From CAVQBC01 sp963848415 (GTDB taxonomy: Bacteria; Actinomycetota; Thermoleophilia; Solirubrobacterales; Solirubrobacteraceae), in contig CAWKDN010000001.1 of NCBI GenBank assembly GCA_963848415.1, forward strand, positions 1,736,001-1,800,000: a stretch of DNA of 64,000 nucleotides. Reading direction: 5' to 3'. A program made the translations under genes and the position numbers. Shown here one piece after another: positions 54,199 to 62,459 of the stretch (position 1 is its first letter; each line of letters begins with the position of its first letter). The notes beneath the pieces are model-generated. The model did no database searches. It was not told where the DNA came from and worked only from the letters and a program-made list of their open reading frames with translations.

Positions 54199-54972
54199 GT
54201 GAGAGCCGTCGGGATCCATCCCGACGTGGTGGTGGCGACCTCGCGGGTGTGGCAGACGACCTGCACGCTGGTGCGATCGGGCGAGGAGGCCTTCGTGGTC
54301 GACTCGCCGGTGCTGCCCGACGAGCTCGAGCTGTTGCCGGTGCTGGCCGGGCAGGCGAGCTTCCGCGTCGTGGGGCTGCTCGCCACCCACGCCGACTGGG
54401 ACCACCTGCTCGCCCGCGTGGCCTTCCCGGACGCGCCGCTCGGCTGCGCGGAGTCCAGCGGCGAGCGGCTGCGGGCCGAGCCGGGCTCGGCCCAGCGGGC
54501 GCTGCGCGCCTTCGACGAGGAGTTCTACGTCGAGCGCGCGCCGCTCTCGCTGCCGGCGGTCCAGACGCTGCCGGTGCCCGGGCACTGCGGGATCGGCGAG
54601 CGCGAGCTCGAGCTGCACCCCGCCGAGGGCCACACCGCCGACGGGATGGCGATCTGGGCGCCATGGGCGAACGTGCTGATCTGCGGCGACTACCTCTCGC
54701 CGGTGGAGATCCCGATGGTGCGCTCCGCGACGGACTACCTCGCGACGCTCGCGCGCCTGGAGCCGCTGGTCGACGCAGCCGAGCACGTGGTCCCCGGGCA
54801 CGGCGCCGTGCTCGACGCGACCCGCGCGAGCGCGATCCTGCGCGAGGACCGGGCCTACGTCGAGGCGCTGGCCGGGCAGGGCGCCGCGGCCCCGCTGCCG
54901 CTCGCCCGCCGCACGCGCGAGCAGCGCTCGATCCACGCCGAGAACGCCGAGCGCCTGGCGGCGGCCCCGTGA
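54199..54972 (+). CDS. metallo-beta-lactamase-fold hydrolase
   Basis: The 257-residue MBL protein has the metal motif LLATHADWDHLLARVAF (HxxxDH), PAEGHTADGMAIW, VLICGDYLS and VPGHGAVLD. This covers His118, Asp120, His196, Asp221 and His263 equivalents, so two metals are likely bound. The substrate is unknown. It is followed, with a GTGA overlap, by the PLP decarboxylase. Confidence 0.85.
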   Translation: MRAVGIHPDVVVATSRVWQTTCTLVRSGEEAFVVDSPVLPDELELLPVLAGQASFRVVGLLATHADWDHLLARVAFPDAPLGCAESSGERLRAEPGSAQRALRAFDEEFYVERAPLSLPAVQTLPVPGHCGIGERELELHPAEGHTADGMAIWAPWANVLICGDYLSPVEIPMVRSATDYLATLARLEPLVDAAEHVVPGHGAVLDATRASAILREDRAYVEALAGQGAAAPLPLARRTREQRSIHAENAERLAAAP

Positions 54973-56327
54973 TCGACCGCGCGACCGATCCGCAGGCGAT
55001 GTTCCGGCTGACGCCGGAGCTGCGCGAGCTGGCCGGCGCGATCTTCGGCGCCTCGCTCGAGCGCCTCGCGGCCGACCCGCCCGCGCTCGGGCGCGCGCTG
55101 CCGGCAGAGGAGATCGCCGCGCGCGCCGGGCCGGCGATCACGCCCGGCGGGCTCGGCGGCGAGCGCGCGCTGGCGCTGCTGCGCGACGAGCTGCTGCCGA
55201 CCACCACCGCCATCGACCACCCGCGCTACCTCGCCTTCATCCCGGGCGCGCCGAGCGTCGCCTCCGCGCTGCCCGAGGTGCTGCTCAGCGCGGCGAGCGT
55301 CTACGCCGGCACGTGGATCGAGGGCGGCGGCATCGTGCACGCCGAGAACGAGGCGCTGCGCTGGATCGCCGATCTTGCGGGGCTGGGCGAGCAGGCCGGC
55401 GGCTGCTTCGTGCAGGGCGGGACCAACGGCAACCTCTCGGCGCTGCACGCCGCGCGCGAGCGCGCCCGGCACCTCGGCCGGCCGGCGCGGCGGATCGCCT
55501 GCAGCGAGGAAGTCCACTCGTCGGTGCGCACCGCCGCCCGCGTGATGGACGCCGAGCTGGTGACGGTGCCGCTGCGCGGCGAGCGCCTGTGCGGCGAGGA
55601 GCTGGCGGCGGCGCTCGCGACCGACGTGTTCGCCGTCGTGGCCACCGCCGGCACGACCAACCTCGGCCTGGTCGACGGCCTGACCGGGGTGGCGGAGGTG
55701 TGCCGCGAGCACGACGTCTGGCTGCACGTCGACGGCGCCTACGGGCTGGCCGGCCTGTGCGCCCCGAGCGTGCGCGAGCGCTTCACCGGGATCGAGCGCG
55801 CCGACTCGCTGATCGTCGACCCGCACAAGTGGCTCTTCGCCCCGTTCGACGCCTGCGCGCTGGTCTACCGCGAGCCGGCGTGGGCGCGCGCCGCCCACCG
55901 CCAGACCGCCGGCTACCTCGACGCGCTCTACCTCGACGAGGCGGCCTTCAACCCGTCGGACTACGGCGTGCACCTCACGCGCCGCGCGCGCGGGCTGCCG
56001 TTCTGGTTCTCGCTCGCCGTCAACGGCACCGACGCCTACGCCGCGGCGGTCGAGCAGACGCTCGCGGTGACACGCGCGGGCGCGCAGGAGATCCGCTCGC
56101 GGCCCGGGCTCGAGCTGGTCGCCGAGCCCGAGCTCTCGATCCTCGCCTTCCGCCGCCACGGCTGGGCGGCGGAGGACTACCACGCGTGGTCGGCGCGGCT
56201 GATCGAGGCGCAGACCGCGTTCGTGCTCCCCACCGTCGTGGGCGGCGAGACCGTCGCGCGGCTCGCCCTGGTCAACCCGCGCACGACCGTCGACGACCTG
56301 CGCGTGGTGCTCGACGCGATGGACTGA
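54969..56327 (+). CDS. group II PLP-dependent decarboxylase (aromatic amino acid decarboxylase-like)
   Basis: The 452-residue enzyme has HPRYLAFIPGAPSVASALPE, the substrate-site Thr/Ser region GGTNGNLSALHAAR, HSSVRTAARVM, VATAGTTNLGLVDGL, DGAYGLAGLC and the PLP lysine in IVDPHKWLFAPFDACAL. It is related to AADC/tyrosine decarboxylase and siderophore-type L-2,4-diaminobutyrate decarboxylases. GTG 54969 overlaps the MBL stop. The proximity of MBL and HAD enzymes may mean one catabolic route. Confidence 0.85.
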   Translation: MIDRATDPQAMFRLTPELRELAGAIFGASLERLAADPPALGRALPAEEIAARAGPAITPGGLGGERALALLRDELLPTTTAIDHPRYLAFIPGAPSVASALPEVLLSAASVYAGTWIEGGGIVHAENEALRWIADLAGLGEQAGGCFVQGGTNGNLSALHAARERARHLGRPARRIACSEEVHSSVRTAARVMDAELVTVPLRGERLCGEELAAALATDVFAVVATAGTTNLGLVDGLTGVAEVCREHDVWLHVDGAYGLAGLCAPSVRERFTGIERADSLIVDPHKWLFAPFDACALVYREPAWARAAHRQTAGYLDALYLDEAAFNPSDYGVHLTRRARGLPFWFSLAVNGTDAYAAAVEQTLAVTRAGAQEIRSRPGLELVAEPELSILAFRRHGWAAEDYHAWSARLIEAQTAFVLPTVVGGETVARLALVNPRTTVDDLRVVLDAMD

Positions 56328-56363
56328 GCGCAACTTCCAGGCGCGCACTCCGTCGCTGCAGGC

Positions 56364-57659
56364 GTGACCCGTCCGACGACGATCGTCGCGTTGCTCGCCG
56401 CCGGGACCGTCCTCGCGGGGGCCGGGAGCGCCGCCGCGGCGGTCGCCGATCGCGTCGTCGCCGAGGTTCCCGGCGGGAGCTCGGTCGCGGTGCGCGGCTC
56501 CTCGCTCGCCTGGCAGGTGGCGGGCCCGGGCGGGGCGGCGGCCGTCCTCGCGCCGGGCGGATCGCGCACGGTCCAGCGCTTCGACGCGGGCCGGGTCGGG
56601 GGCGAGGTGACGCTCGGAGAGGACGCCCGCGGGCGCCGCACGCTGGTCTTCACCCGCTGCGAGCGGCCCGGCCGCTGCACGCTGCGGCAGGTCGACGTGC
56701 GCAGCGGCCGTCAGGGCGTCGTCGCCGGTGTGCGCGGCGCGATCGCCGAAGTGGCGCTGCGTCGCGGCCGGCTCGCGTGGATCGCCGGCTCACGCGTGCT
56801 CGTGCGGGCGCTGACGGGCGGCCGTACCCGGCGCCAGTTCGTCGGGCGCGGGATCGAGCCGGACGGGCTCGACCACGACGGCCGTCGCCTCGTGGTCACC
56901 GGCAGCGTGGCGCCCCGGGCCGGCAACGGCGCGTTCGCCGTGCGGCTCGTCGCGATCGGCGGCTCGCGCGTGCGCTTCTCCTGGCGACGCGAGTACGGCG
57001 AGCAGTACCGGACGGTGCGCGACCCGATCCTCGAGCGCGACGGCGTCGTGGTCAGCGCGAGCATCTCGAACACCGGCGCGAACGACCTCACCCGGATCTC
57101 CTTCGCCCGCGGCAGACGGCGGCAGGTCCCGGTCGGGGCGTACTTCACCGCGCTCGCCCGCGACGGTGCCCGCACCGCCTACGTGCTCGCGCCCGGAGAG
57201 GGTGGATGCGCAAGCGGCGCGTCCGGCGAGCCGGGCTTCGAGACGCCGGGCGCGCCGGCCAGCTGCCGGATCGTCCGCGCCGGTGCCGACCCGGTCGGGG
57301 GTCGGGAGCGGATCACCCCGCCCGAGCTCTCGCTCGTCCGGCGGCCGGTGCCGGCCGGAGGCGGGGTCGAGGTCGGGGGTCGGCTGGTCACGCGCACCGT
57401 CCGCCGGGGCCGCGTCGTCGCCCGCACGGGCCTGGCCGGCGCGGAGGTCGAGCTCCAGGTGGCTCCCGCCTCCGGCCGCGAGGCCGACCTCACCGCTCCG
57501 CTCGTGTTCCCGCCCACGGGCCCGCGCGTCGTGACCGACGCGGCGGGGCGCTTCGCGCTCGGGCTCGCGCCCGACCCGGCCGAGCGCGTCGTCCGCGCCC
57601 TCACCGTCGCCACCCCGCGCGCGTGGTCGGGTGACGTGCTGACCATCCTGCCGCGCTAG
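56364..57659 (+). CDS. secreted beta-propeller-like hypothetical protein
   Basis: The 431-residue protein has a signal peptide (IVALLAAGTVLAGAGSAAAA), then repeated beta segments (SVAVRGSSLAWQVAG, AEVALRRGRLAWIAG, GLDHDGRRLVVTG, ALARDGARTAYVLA) as in TolB-like/propeller proteins. A C-terminal carboxypeptidase-regulatory-like beta domain follows (RVVTDAAGRFALGLAPDPAE). Function unknown; extracellular. GTG 56364 is the start. Its stop overlaps the convergent fusion gene's stop by 4 nt (CTAG). Confidence 0.65.
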   Translation: MTRPTTIVALLAAGTVLAGAGSAAAAVADRVVAEVPGGSSVAVRGSSLAWQVAGPGGAAAVLAPGGSRTVQRFDAGRVGGEVTLGEDARGRRTLVFTRCERPGRCTLRQVDVRSGRQGVVAGVRGAIAEVALRRGRLAWIAGSRVLVRALTGGRTRRQFVGRGIEPDGLDHDGRRLVVTGSVAPRAGNGAFAVRLVAIGGSRVRFSWRREYGEQYRTVRDPILERDGVVVSASISNTGANDLTRISFARGRRRQVPVGAYFTALARDGARTAYVLAPGEGGCASGASGEPGFETPGAPASCRIVRAGADPVGGRERITPPELSLVRRPVPAGGGVEVGGRLVTRTVRRGRVVARTGLAGAEVELQVAPASGREADLTAPLVFPPTGPRVVTDAAGRFALGLAPDPAERVVRALTVATPRAWSGDVLTILPR

Positions 57660-58561
57660 AGCTCCTCGGCGAGCAGGTCCATCAGCAGGCCGTCGTGCTT
57701 GCTCCCGTCGGGCCCGCGCTCGTAGGCGCGCATCACCCCGACCGGCTTGAAGCCGACCCGCCGGTAGGCGGCGATCGCGCGCTCGTTGGCGGCGGCCGGG
57801 TCGATCGTCAGGCGGTCGTGCCCGCGCTCGGAGACGAGGTGGCGGGCGAGCGTGCGCACGGCGTCGGTGCCGAGGCCGCGGCCTTGCCACGGCGACGCGA
57901 GCGCGATGTCGACGTTCGCGCTGCGGTACATCGGGTCGGCCACCTCGGCGAACTGCACGAAGCCCGCGACCTCCTCGCCCACGAGCACGACGAACACATG
58001 GACCTCGGGATCGGCAAGCATCTCCTCCGCTGCCTCCGGGCCCCACCAGCGCGCGACGTCCGGGTCGGCCAGCACGCGGGCGATCGCAGGCCCGTCGGCC
58101 GGGGCGGCGGGGCGCAGCCGCACGTGCTCGCCCTCGAGCGGGGCCGGGGCGAGCGGCACACGCGCCTCGGCATAGAGCGCCGGCCCGTCGTAGGCGACCG
58201 GCTCGCGCAGGTGCGCCTCGGGGTTGACCGCCTCGGCCTGCTCTGCGCCGAGCGCGAAGACGACGCGGCCGAGGCCCGAGCGCTCGATCGCCGCGGCGCA
58301 CATCGGGCACGGCTGACAGCTCGTGTACATCGTCGTGGCGCGCGCGTCGGCCGGGTCGAGCTCGCGCGCCGCCCAGCGCGCGAGCTTGAGCTCGGGGTGG
58401 GCGGTGATGTCGGCCTGCGAGCGGGTGGTGTTGTGGTCCTCGGCCAGCACCGTGCCGTCCGGGCCGGCCAGCAGCGAGCCGTAGGGCTCCTCGCCCGCCG
58501 CGCGGGCGGCGCTCGCCAGCGCGATCGCCCGGCGCAGCAGCGCCTCGTCGGTGGGGTCCAT
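57656..58561 (-). CDS. nucleoside deaminase fused to AAC(6')-like GNAT acetyltransferase
   Basis: Residues 1-140 form a zinc-dependent deaminase: ITAHPELKLARWAAREL (HPE in place of the usual HAE, His and Glu retained) and YTSCQPCPMCAAAIERSG (PCxxC). Residues 146-301 are a GNAT domain like aminoglycoside 6'-N-acetyltransferases: VRLRPAAPADGPAIARVLAD, ASPWQGRGLGTDAVRTLARH (acetyl-CoA loop), NERAIAAYRRVGFKPVGVMR. The two are joined in one frame through a short linker. Which substrate each half uses, and whether resistance results, cannot be told. ATG 58561 is chosen; the open frame to 58774 overlaps the regulator. Confidence 0.85.
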   Translation of the reverse strand: MDPTDEALLRRAIALASAARAAGEEPYGSLLAGPDGTVLAEDHNTTRSQADITAHPELKLARWAARELDPADARATTMYTSCQPCPMCAAAIERSGLGRVVFALGAEQAEAVNPEAHLREPVAYDGPALYAEARVPLAPAPLEGEHVRLRPAAPADGPAIARVLADPDVARWWGPEAAEEMLADPEVHVFVVLVGEEVAGFVQFAEVADPMYRSANVDIALASPWQGRGLGTDAVRTLARHLVSERGHDRLTIDPAAANERAIAAYRRVGFKPVGVMRAYERGPDGSKHDGLLMDLLAEEL

Positions 58562-58584
58562 GGCCCAGAGGATGGCGCGGCCGG

Positions 58585-59184
58585 TCAGCCGGCGCGGCGA
58601 CCGGCGCGGTAGCGGCGCATCTTCACCTGGCTGCCACAGCCCTCCATCGTGCACCAGCGGCGGCTGGCGTTGCGGCTGCGGTCCAGGAAGAGACCGACGC
58701 ACTGCCCGCAGCGCTTCAGGCGGTGCAGCTCGCCGGAGCGCAGCAGCTCGACGGCGGCCGCGGCGACCGGCCACAGCGCCCGGTCGAGCGTGTCGGCGGC
58801 CGGGTCGAAGCGGCGCTGGAAGCGGCCGTCCGCGTCGCGGACGAGGCGGGCGTGGGCGAGCGCGTCACGCTCGGCCACGGCCAGCGCGTCGAGCGCCGCC
58901 GGCGGTGGCTCGGCGCCGGTGGCGAGCGAGTCGAAGACGGCGTGGATCGCCGCGCGCAGGGCGAGCGCGCGGTCGAGGGCGGCCGCGGCCCGGCGCGGGT
59001 GGGCGCGCAGAGCGCCGGCGAGCCGGCGCGCCTCGTCGTCCGTGAGCGTGCCGGCCAGCCGCGACCAGGCGAGCAGGTCCGCCGGCTCGGCGAGGTGGTC
59101 CGGGCCGGGCGGGCCGGCGAGGGCGCCCTCGCGCGTGTTCGCGAAGTCCAGCGCGACGTGCCCGCCGAAGCGCTCGAGCGCCAT
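58585..59184 (-). CDS. CGNR zinc-finger transcriptional regulator
   Basis: The 199-residue protein has the N-terminal ABATE stress-response-like domain (GGHVALDFANTREGALAGPP, then DLLAWSRLAGTLT) and the C-terminal CGNR zinc finger: CGQCVGLFLDRSRNASRRWC, MEGCGSQVKMRRY. The SRNASRRWC phrase includes the conserved Asn-Arg region. Divergent from the MFS gene across two tandem dyads, it is the likely local repressor. ATG 59184 lies 14 nt from the first operator half-site. Confidence 0.85.
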   Translation of the reverse strand: MALERFGGHVALDFANTREGALAGPPGPDHLAEPADLLAWSRLAGTLTDDEARRLAGALRAHPRRAAAALDRALALRAAIHAVFDSLATGAEPPPAALDALAVAERDALAHARLVRDADGRFQRRFDPAADTLDRALWPVAAAAVELLRSGELHRLKRCGQCVGLFLDRSRNASRRWCTMEGCGSQVKMRRYRAGRRAG

Positions 59185-59197
59185 CTCGTGTCGAGAC

Positions 59198-59265
59198 GTT
59201 ACCACCAACACAAAGTTTACAGGTAACGGCGGGTGGTTACCATCAATCTTGTTGTGAGCGGTAAC
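59198..59265. promoter_or_regulatory. two tandem GTTACC-N18-GGTAAC operators
   Basis: GTTACC 59198-59203 pairs with GGTAAC 59222-59227; GTTACC 59236-59241 pairs with GGTAAC 59260-59265. Both spacers are exactly 18 nt and the two sites are 38 bp apart, centre to centre. They fill the space between the CGNR and MFS genes, and the second site overlaps the MFS start. Confidence 0.8.
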
Positions 59266-60645
59266 GTCGGCAAGCTGGCGCTCTTGTGCGTCGCGCAGTT
59301 CGTGGTCGTGCTCGACGTCACGATCGTCGCCGTCGCGCTGCCGGCGATCCAGGCCGACCTGGGCTTCACGGACACCGGGCTGCAGTGGGTGCTCACGGCC
59401 TATGTCCTGGTGTTCGGCGGCGCGCTGCTCGTGGCGGGGCGGGCGGGCGACCTGTACGGGAGCCGGCGGCTCTTCGCCGCCGGGCTCGTCCTCTTCGCGG
59501 TCGCGTCGCTCGGCTGCGGCCTCGCCGCCGGCCCCGGGGCGCTCGTGGCCGGGCGCGCCGTCCAGGGGCTCGGGGCCGCCCTGCTCTCGCCCGCCGCGCT
59601 CGCGCTGCTGACGGCGATCGTGCCGGAGGGGGAACCCCGCGCGCGGGCGCTCGCCGCGTGGACGGCCGCGGCGGCGGCCGGCGGCGCGTCGGGCTGGGTG
59701 CTGGGCGGGCTCCTGGTCGACGGGCTGGGCTGGCCCGCCGTCTTCCTGGTCAACGTGCCGCTCGGGCTCGCCGGTGCTGTGCTGGCGCGGGCCTGGCTGC
59801 CCGAGCGCCGGGAGCCGGGCGCGCCGGCCGGGCTCGACCTCGCCGGCGCGCTGGCGGTCACCGCGGGCCTCGCGCTCGTCGTCTTCGGCCTCGCCCAGGC
59901 CGAGGCGGCCGGCCCGCTCGCGCCGCTGCCCGCGGGGACGCTGGCGGCGGGGCTCGGCCTGTTGTGGCTGTTCGCGCGGATCGAGCGCCGCGCCGCGAGC
60001 CCGTTGCTAGCACCCGGGACGCTGCGCCGGCCGGGCCTCGGCCTCGCCCTGCTCGTCGCGGTGGCCCTGACCGCCTCCACGTCGCCGGCGATGTTCCTCT
60101 ACACCCTGCACCTGCAGGGGCCGGTCGGCCTCGGGCCGCTCGCGGCGGGCCTGGCCTGCGCGCCGCTGAACCTGGCCGTGATCGCCGGCTCCGCGCTCGG
60201 GCCACGCGTCGCGCGCCGGCTCGGCCGGCCCGGGACGATGGCCCTGGGCGCGGCTGTCGTGACGGCCGGCATCGGCCTGCTCGCCCCCCTGGGCGCAGCG
60301 GTCGCGCCGCACGTGCCCGCGCTCGCGCTCATGGGCGCCGGGCTGGGGTGCGCCTCGGTCGCCTCGACGGCGGCGGGAGCCGCCGCCGCCGGCGACCAGG
60401 AGGGGCTCGTGGCCGGGCTGCTGACCACCGCGGCGCAGCTCGGCACGGTCGCCGGCCTGGCGGTCTTCGTCCCGCTCGCGGCGGCGTTCGGCGGCCCGGG
60501 CCCGGGCTACCGATGGGCCATCGCCGGGGCGGCGCTCGCCGCCGCCGCCGGGGCCGTCGCCGCCGCGGTACGCCGGAGAGTGGGGGCACCCGTACCGAAC
60601 CTGCGTTCGCTGCGTCCTATGGTGCAGCGCCGTGCCCCAAAGTGA
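59254..60645 (+). CDS. MFS drug-efflux transporter (DHA2 type)
   Basis: The 463-residue membrane protein has about 14 helices, with QFVVVLDVTIVAVALPAIQA in helix 1 (DHA2 motif D1-like LDxTIVNVALP) and motif A (GRAGDLYGSRR). Later helices are Gly/Ala-rich. It exports unknown, probably toxic, compounds. GTG 59254 is preferred over GTG 59233, as the latter would place much of the operator within the coding frame; the downstream ABC exporter starts 41 nt after its stop. The divergent CGNR protein probably controls it. Confidence 0.85.
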   Translation: MSGNVGKLALLCVAQFVVVLDVTIVAVALPAIQADLGFTDTGLQWVLTAYVLVFGGALLVAGRAGDLYGSRRLFAAGLVLFAVASLGCGLAAGPGALVAGRAVQGLGAALLSPAALALLTAIVPEGEPRARALAAWTAAAAAGGASGWVLGGLLVDGLGWPAVFLVNVPLGLAGAVLARAWLPERREPGAPAGLDLAGALAVTAGLALVVFGLAQAEAAGPLAPLPAGTLAAGLGLLWLFARIERRAASPLLAPGTLRRPGLGLALLVAVALTASTSPAMFLYTLHLQGPVGLGPLAAGLACAPLNLAVIAGSALGPRVARRLGRPGTMALGAAVVTAGIGLLAPLGAAVAPHVPALALMGAGLGCASVASTAAGAAAAGDQEGLVAGLLTTAAQLGTVAGLAVFVPLAAAFGGPGPGYRWAIAGAALAAAAGAVAAAVRRRVGAPVPNLRSLRPMVQRRAPK

Positions 60646-60686
60646 ACCTGCCCGGACGTCCGGGCCCCAACCGAGGAGCGTGCTGG

Positions 60687-61667
60687 ATGGCTGAGCCGGC
60701 GATCATCGTCGAGGGACTCGAGAAGTCCTATGGCTCGGTCCGCGCCCTGTGCGGCGTCGACTTCGAGGCGCCGCCGGGCACCGTGCTCGGCCTGCTCGGT
60801 CCCAACGGCGCCGGCAAGACCACCGCCGTGCGCATCCTCGCCACCCTGCTCAAGCCCGACGCGGGCGTCGCTCGCGTCGCCGGCCTGGACGCGGTCAATG
60901 AGGCTTCCGCGCTGCGGGCGAAGATCGGTCTCGCCGGCCAGTACGCCGCGGTCGACGAGAACCTGACCGGCTTCGAGAACCTCGAGATGGTCGGCCGCCT
61001 CTACCACATGTCGCCGGCCGAGGCCAAGTCGCGCGCCGACGAGCTGCTCGAGCGCTTCGAGCTCACCGACGCCGGCGGGCGCCCGGCCAAGACGTACTCG
61101 GGCGGCATGCGCCGCCGGCTGGACCTGGGCGCTGCGCTCGTCGCGCGCCCGCCCGTGCTGTTCCTGGACGAGCCGACCACCGGCCTGGACCCGCGCAGCC
61201 GGATCGGCATGTGGGAGACCATCGAAGGTCGGACCGCGGCCGGCACCACCGTGCTGCTGACGACCCAGTACCTCGACGAGGCCGATCGCCTGGCCGACCG
61301 GATCGTGGTGATCGACCACGGCTCGGTGATCGCCGAGGGCACCTCGGACGAGCTCAAGGACCGCGTGGGCGGCGAGCGGCTCGAAGTGCACCTCGAGGAC
61401 GACGAGGACGCCGAGCGGGCGCTCTCGACGCTCGCCGAGATCGGCGAGGAGCGCCCCACGCGTGAGAACAGCACGGTGCGGGTGCCGGTGCCCAGCGGCT
61501 CCGGCGTGATCGCCGAGGCCGTGCGCCGGCTCGACGACGCCGGCATCGCCATCGACGACATCGCGTTGCGCCGGCCGACCCTCGACGACGTGTTCATCGC
61601 GCTCACCGGCCGCGCCGCCGAGGAGGACCCCGCAGCCGAGCAGACGCCCGAGGCGGTGCGCGCATGA
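60687..61667 (+). CDS. ABC exporter ATPase (DrrA-like)
   Basis: The 326-residue ATPase has Walker A GPNGAGKTT, Q-loop GLAGQYAAVDENLTG, signature YSGGMRRRLDLG, Walker B VLFLDEPTTGLDPRSR and switch-like LTTQYLDEADRLAD. The C-terminal DUF4162 domain follows, as in daunorubicin-resistance DrrA. ATG 60687 has a weak GAGGAG upstream. It overlaps the permease start (ATGA) and forms a two-gene exporter with it. Confidence 0.9.
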   Translation: MAEPAIIVEGLEKSYGSVRALCGVDFEAPPGTVLGLLGPNGAGKTTAVRILATLLKPDAGVARVAGLDAVNEASALRAKIGLAGQYAAVDENLTGFENLEMVGRLYHMSPAEAKSRADELLERFELTDAGGRPAKTYSGGMRRRLDLGAALVARPPVLFLDEPTTGLDPRSRIGMWETIEGRTAAGTTVLLTTQYLDEADRLADRIVVIDHGSVIAEGTSDELKDRVGGERLEVHLEDDEDAERALSTLAEIGEERPTRENSTVRVPVPSGSGVIAEAVRRLDDAGIAIDDIALRRPTLDDVFIALTGRAAEEDPAAEQTPEAVRA

Positions 61668-62440
61668 GTGCGCTCGCGCTGTCCGTGTCCGACACGCTGG
61701 TGCTGGCGAAGCGCAACCTGCGCCGGATCCCGCGCCAGCCCGACCTGCTGATCGCCTACACGGTCCAGCCGGTCATGTTCGTGCTGCTCTTCGTCTACGT
61801 CTTCGGCGGGGCGATCCAGACCCCCGGCTTCGACTACGTGGACTTCCTGATGCCCGGGATCATCGTCCAGTCGATCGCCTTCGGCGGCTTCGTGACGGCG
61901 CTCGGGCTCTCCGAGGACGTCCAGAAGGGCCTGATCGACCGCTTCCGCTCGCTGCCGATGTCGCGCGGGGCGGTGCTGACCGGGCGCACGTTCTCCGACG
62001 TGATCCTCAACTGCCTCTCGCTCGTGGTGCTCTTCGCGGTCGGCTTCGCGGCCGGCTTCAACTTCATCGACTCGAGCGTCGGCCAGATCGTCCTGGGCAT
62101 CGTGCTGCTGTTGCTGATGGGCTACGCGTTCTCGTGGATCTTCGCGCTGGTCGGGCTGTTCTCGTCCACGCCGGAGACCGCCAACTCGCTGGGCTTCACG
62201 CTGATCTTCCCGCTGACCTTCGCGTCCTCGGTCTTCGTTCCCGCGGAGACCATGCCCGACGGGTTGCGGCAGTTCGCCGAGGCCAACCCGTTCACCACCA
62301 TCTCGGACGCCATGCGCTCGCTGTGGATCGGCACGCCCGCCAACAGCGACGTCTGGATGGCGTTCGTCTGGTGCTTCGTGCTGATCGCGATCTTCGCCCC
62401 GCTGGCGATCAGGCGCTACCGCCAGGTGGCCGCGAAGTAG
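61664..62440 (+). CDS. ABC-2 type permease (DrrB-like)
   Basis: The 258-residue protein has six hydrophobic helices and the ABC-2 pattern: LIAYTVQPVMFVLLFVYVFG, GIIVQSIAFGGFVTALGLSE, DRFRSLPMSRGAVLTGRTFS (coupling region), and VFVPAETMPDGLRQFAEANP. It pairs with the DrrA-like ATPase as a drug or lipid exporter. Confidence 0.9.
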   Translation: MSALALSVSDTLVLAKRNLRRIPRQPDLLIAYTVQPVMFVLLFVYVFGGAIQTPGFDYVDFLMPGIIVQSIAFGGFVTALGLSEDVQKGLIDRFRSLPMSRGAVLTGRTFSDVILNCLSLVVLFAVGFAAGFNFIDSSVGQIVLGIVLLLLMGYAFSWIFALVGLFSSTPETANSLGFTLIFPLTFASSVFVPAETMPDGLRQFAEANPFTTISDAMRSLWIGTPANSDVWMAFVWCFVLIAIFAPLAIRRYRQVAAK

Positions 62441-62459
62441 ACCCGGTCCGCCGCGGGCG

